A stretch of DNA of 13,894 nucleotides from NCBI GenBank assembly GCA_018675825.1, contig JABGXK010000238.1, positions 1 through 13,894 on the forward strand, written 5' to 3'. Of the stretch, positions 12,784 to 13,894 are shown in pieces. Below the pieces are notes generated by a model, which made no database searches, had not been told where the DNA came from, and saw only the letters and a program-made list of their open reading frames with translations. The stretch is from Flavobacteriales bacterium (lineage in GTDB: Bacteria > Bacteroidota > Bacteroidia > Flavobacteriales > BACL11). Every line of letters begins with the position of its first letter. Positions within the stretch are counted from its first letter, which is position 1. The position numbers and the translations under genes were made by a program.

Positions 12784-13889
12784 GAATTGTCTCTTTTATT
12801 TGGTTGTGTTATACTCCATACTTTAACTTTTTCTTCTTTTTTTAATCCAGAGATAATCTCTACATTTATACCATCAGATAGTCCAAGAACTATTTCCCTT
12901 CTCTCAAATTTTTGTTCTCCTATTTCAATTTCTATAAAAGGTTCCTTTGTTTGAAGATCATATTGTATGACAGATTCATTAAGAGCATTAACATCTATTT
13001 TTTGTGCAGTAATTATTGATGCGTTTGCGCTATAGCCTGCCCTAACAAGGTATTCATTATCTATAAAAACATCAGCCTCTATTTTAAACTGAACTGCCCC
13101 TCCTTCTTCTATTCCTTTTGGAGCTATAAAATTTAATGTCGCTGGATATGTTTTTTTCTCAATAGCAGCTAAACTAATTATCAGATCCATGTTCTGTTGT
13201 AGTTTACTCACCTCTCCCTCATCAACTTTTCCTTCAAAAATCATGACGTTTAAATCAGCAATAGTTGCTATAGTTGTACCAGGATTAAATGTATTTGCTT
13301 GTATTACTTGATCTCCTTTTTTTACTGGTATTTCTAAAATAGTTCCTGTAACTGTTGCTCTGACATTTGTATTGGTTACGCTTGAGCCATCTGAGGAGCC
13401 TAGTTTAATAATTTGAAGATCGCTTTCTGCATTATCTAAATTTTGAAGTGACTGCTTATGTTGAAGTTCAAAGTTGTTATATTCTTGTTCTGAAATAATA
13501 CCTTTTGTGAATAGTTTTTTATTTCTTCTAAATTCTATCTCAGAATTATTTAATACAATTCTAGCGTTCTTAACTCTTCCTTCAGCACTATTGAGCGTCT
13601 GTTCATTTGGTACAACTTTAATTTTTACTAGCAAGTCACCAGCTTTAACTTTATCTCCTTCTTCTACCAAAATTTGATCAATAATACCTGCTATTTGTGG
13701 TTTTATTTCTACTTCATCTTCAGGAATTACCTTTCCTGTTGCTACAATTTTAGTTTCAATTGTTGCCTTTATCATCTGAGTTGTTTCAAAAGGAACTAAT
13801 GCTTTATTATTAGATTGTATAAAGAATTTGGTAGCAAATATTATACCGATTATTAGTAATGTTAGTGCAATTTTTTTATAAATTTTCAT
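12771..13889 (-). CDS. Periplasmic adaptor (membrane fusion) protein of a tripartite efflux system, HlyD/MacA-like
   Basis: This 372-residue protein is anchored by an N-terminal membrane segment (about 7-24) and otherwise periplasmic. It bridges an inner-membrane pump and the TolC-like channel. A lipoyl-like half-domain (about 46-92) includes GKVIPEDEVEIKPQIAG and VEEGDKVKAGDLLVKI. A coiled-coil hairpin lies at about 96-163. The second lipoyl half is at about 174-210 (RATVTGTILEIPVKKGDQV), followed by the beta-barrel and a membrane-proximal domain to the C-terminus. The layout resembles MacA, which pairs with the ABC transporter MacB, but RND-type adaptors are similar. No pump gene lies downstream, so it may lie upstream, beyond the right edge. 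The ATG at 13889 is 5 nt from the edge, so its promoter is not visible. A start further upstream is also possible but unnecessary. Confidence 0.9.
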   Translation of the reverse strand: MKIYKKIALTLLIIGIIFATKFFIQSNNKALVPFETTQMIKATIETKIVATGKVIPEDEVEIKPQIAGIIDQILVEEGDKVKAGDLLVKIKVVPNEQTLNSAEGRVKNARIVLNNSEIEFRRNKKLFTKGIISEQEYNNFELQHKQSLQNLDNAESDLQIIKLGSSDGSSVTNTNVRATVTGTILEIPVKKGDQVIQANTFNPGTTIATIADLNVMIFEGKVDEGEVSKLQQNMDLIISLAAIEKKTYPATLNFIAPKGIEEGGAVQFKIEADVFIDNEYLVRAGYSANASIITAQKIDVNALNESVIQYDLQTKEPFIEIEIGEQKFERREIVLGLSDGINVEIISGLKKEEKVKVWSITQPNKRDNSWGE

Positions 13890-13894
13890 ATTAT

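Noticed and set aside
12578..12826. Open frame of 82 codons on the plus strand spanning the adaptor/TolC junction
   Set aside because: It is opposite the TolC signal peptide and adaptor C-terminus. Its hydrophobicity mirrors the complementary AT-rich codons.
13474..13677. Open frame of 67 codons on the plus strand
   Set aside because: It is antisense to the adaptor's coiled-coil region, with no domain and no upstream promoter box.
1..13894. CRISPR arrays, tRNA or rRNA genes, insertion sequences, prophage genes, riboswitches
   Set aside because: I looked for repeated spacer-like units, tRNA-like folds, transposase or integrase motifs, and RFN or TPP-type leaders before ribE and pdxA, and found none. 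Leaders are too short for known riboswitches.

Overview
This is an AT-rich, gene-dense window (about 30% G+C by eye) from a member of the Bacteroidota, most likely a marine Flavobacteriales-type organism. Three things point there. A secreted protein carries a type IX secretion (T9SS) C-terminal sorting domain. Several gene starts have a TAnnTTTG box, the known Bacteroidota -7 element, 21-25 nt upstream. The proteins resemble Bacteroidota versions of housekeeping enzymes. I see no tRNA, rRNA, CRISPR array, transposase or phage gene, and no gene-free stretch above about 100 nt.

Left block (1-3377, minus strand) is a lipid-initiation operon read from right to left: DUF177/YceD protein, rpmF (L32), plsX, fabH, accB and the start of accC, which runs off the left edge. 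Together these genes make malonyl-CoA, start fatty-acid chains and pass acyl groups to phospholipid synthesis, with a ribosomal protein gene in the same unit. Next, also on the minus strand, come pepA then pdxA (4489-5898, 3480-4484), a leucyl aminopeptidase and a vitamin B6 enzyme 4 nt apart. Back to back with pepA, on the plus strand, is an mqnC-ribE pair (5939-7650) for futalosine-pathway menaquinone and for riboflavin.

Middle block (7640-9795, minus strand) is the most distinctive part. It is a compact three-gene cassette of exported proteins, read HMA-domain protein, then a thioredoxin-fold protein with CGPC and a T9SS tail, then a putative outer-membrane beta-barrel whose mature N-terminus starts with a Cys-Cys pair. 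All three carry cysteine motifs suited to metal or thiol chemistry, so a heavy-metal (perhaps copper) role at the cell envelope is a reasonable inference, but it is unproven. It is the best candidate here for an incompletely described system.

Right block: purT (9847-11007, plus strand) ends in a symmetric hairpin shared with a convergent GNAT acetyltransferase gene. That gene is the last of a tight minus-strand operon of periplasmic adaptor, TolC-like outer-membrane channel and GNAT. The inner-membrane pump that should complete the tripartite efflux system is not in the window and may lie just beyond the right edge.
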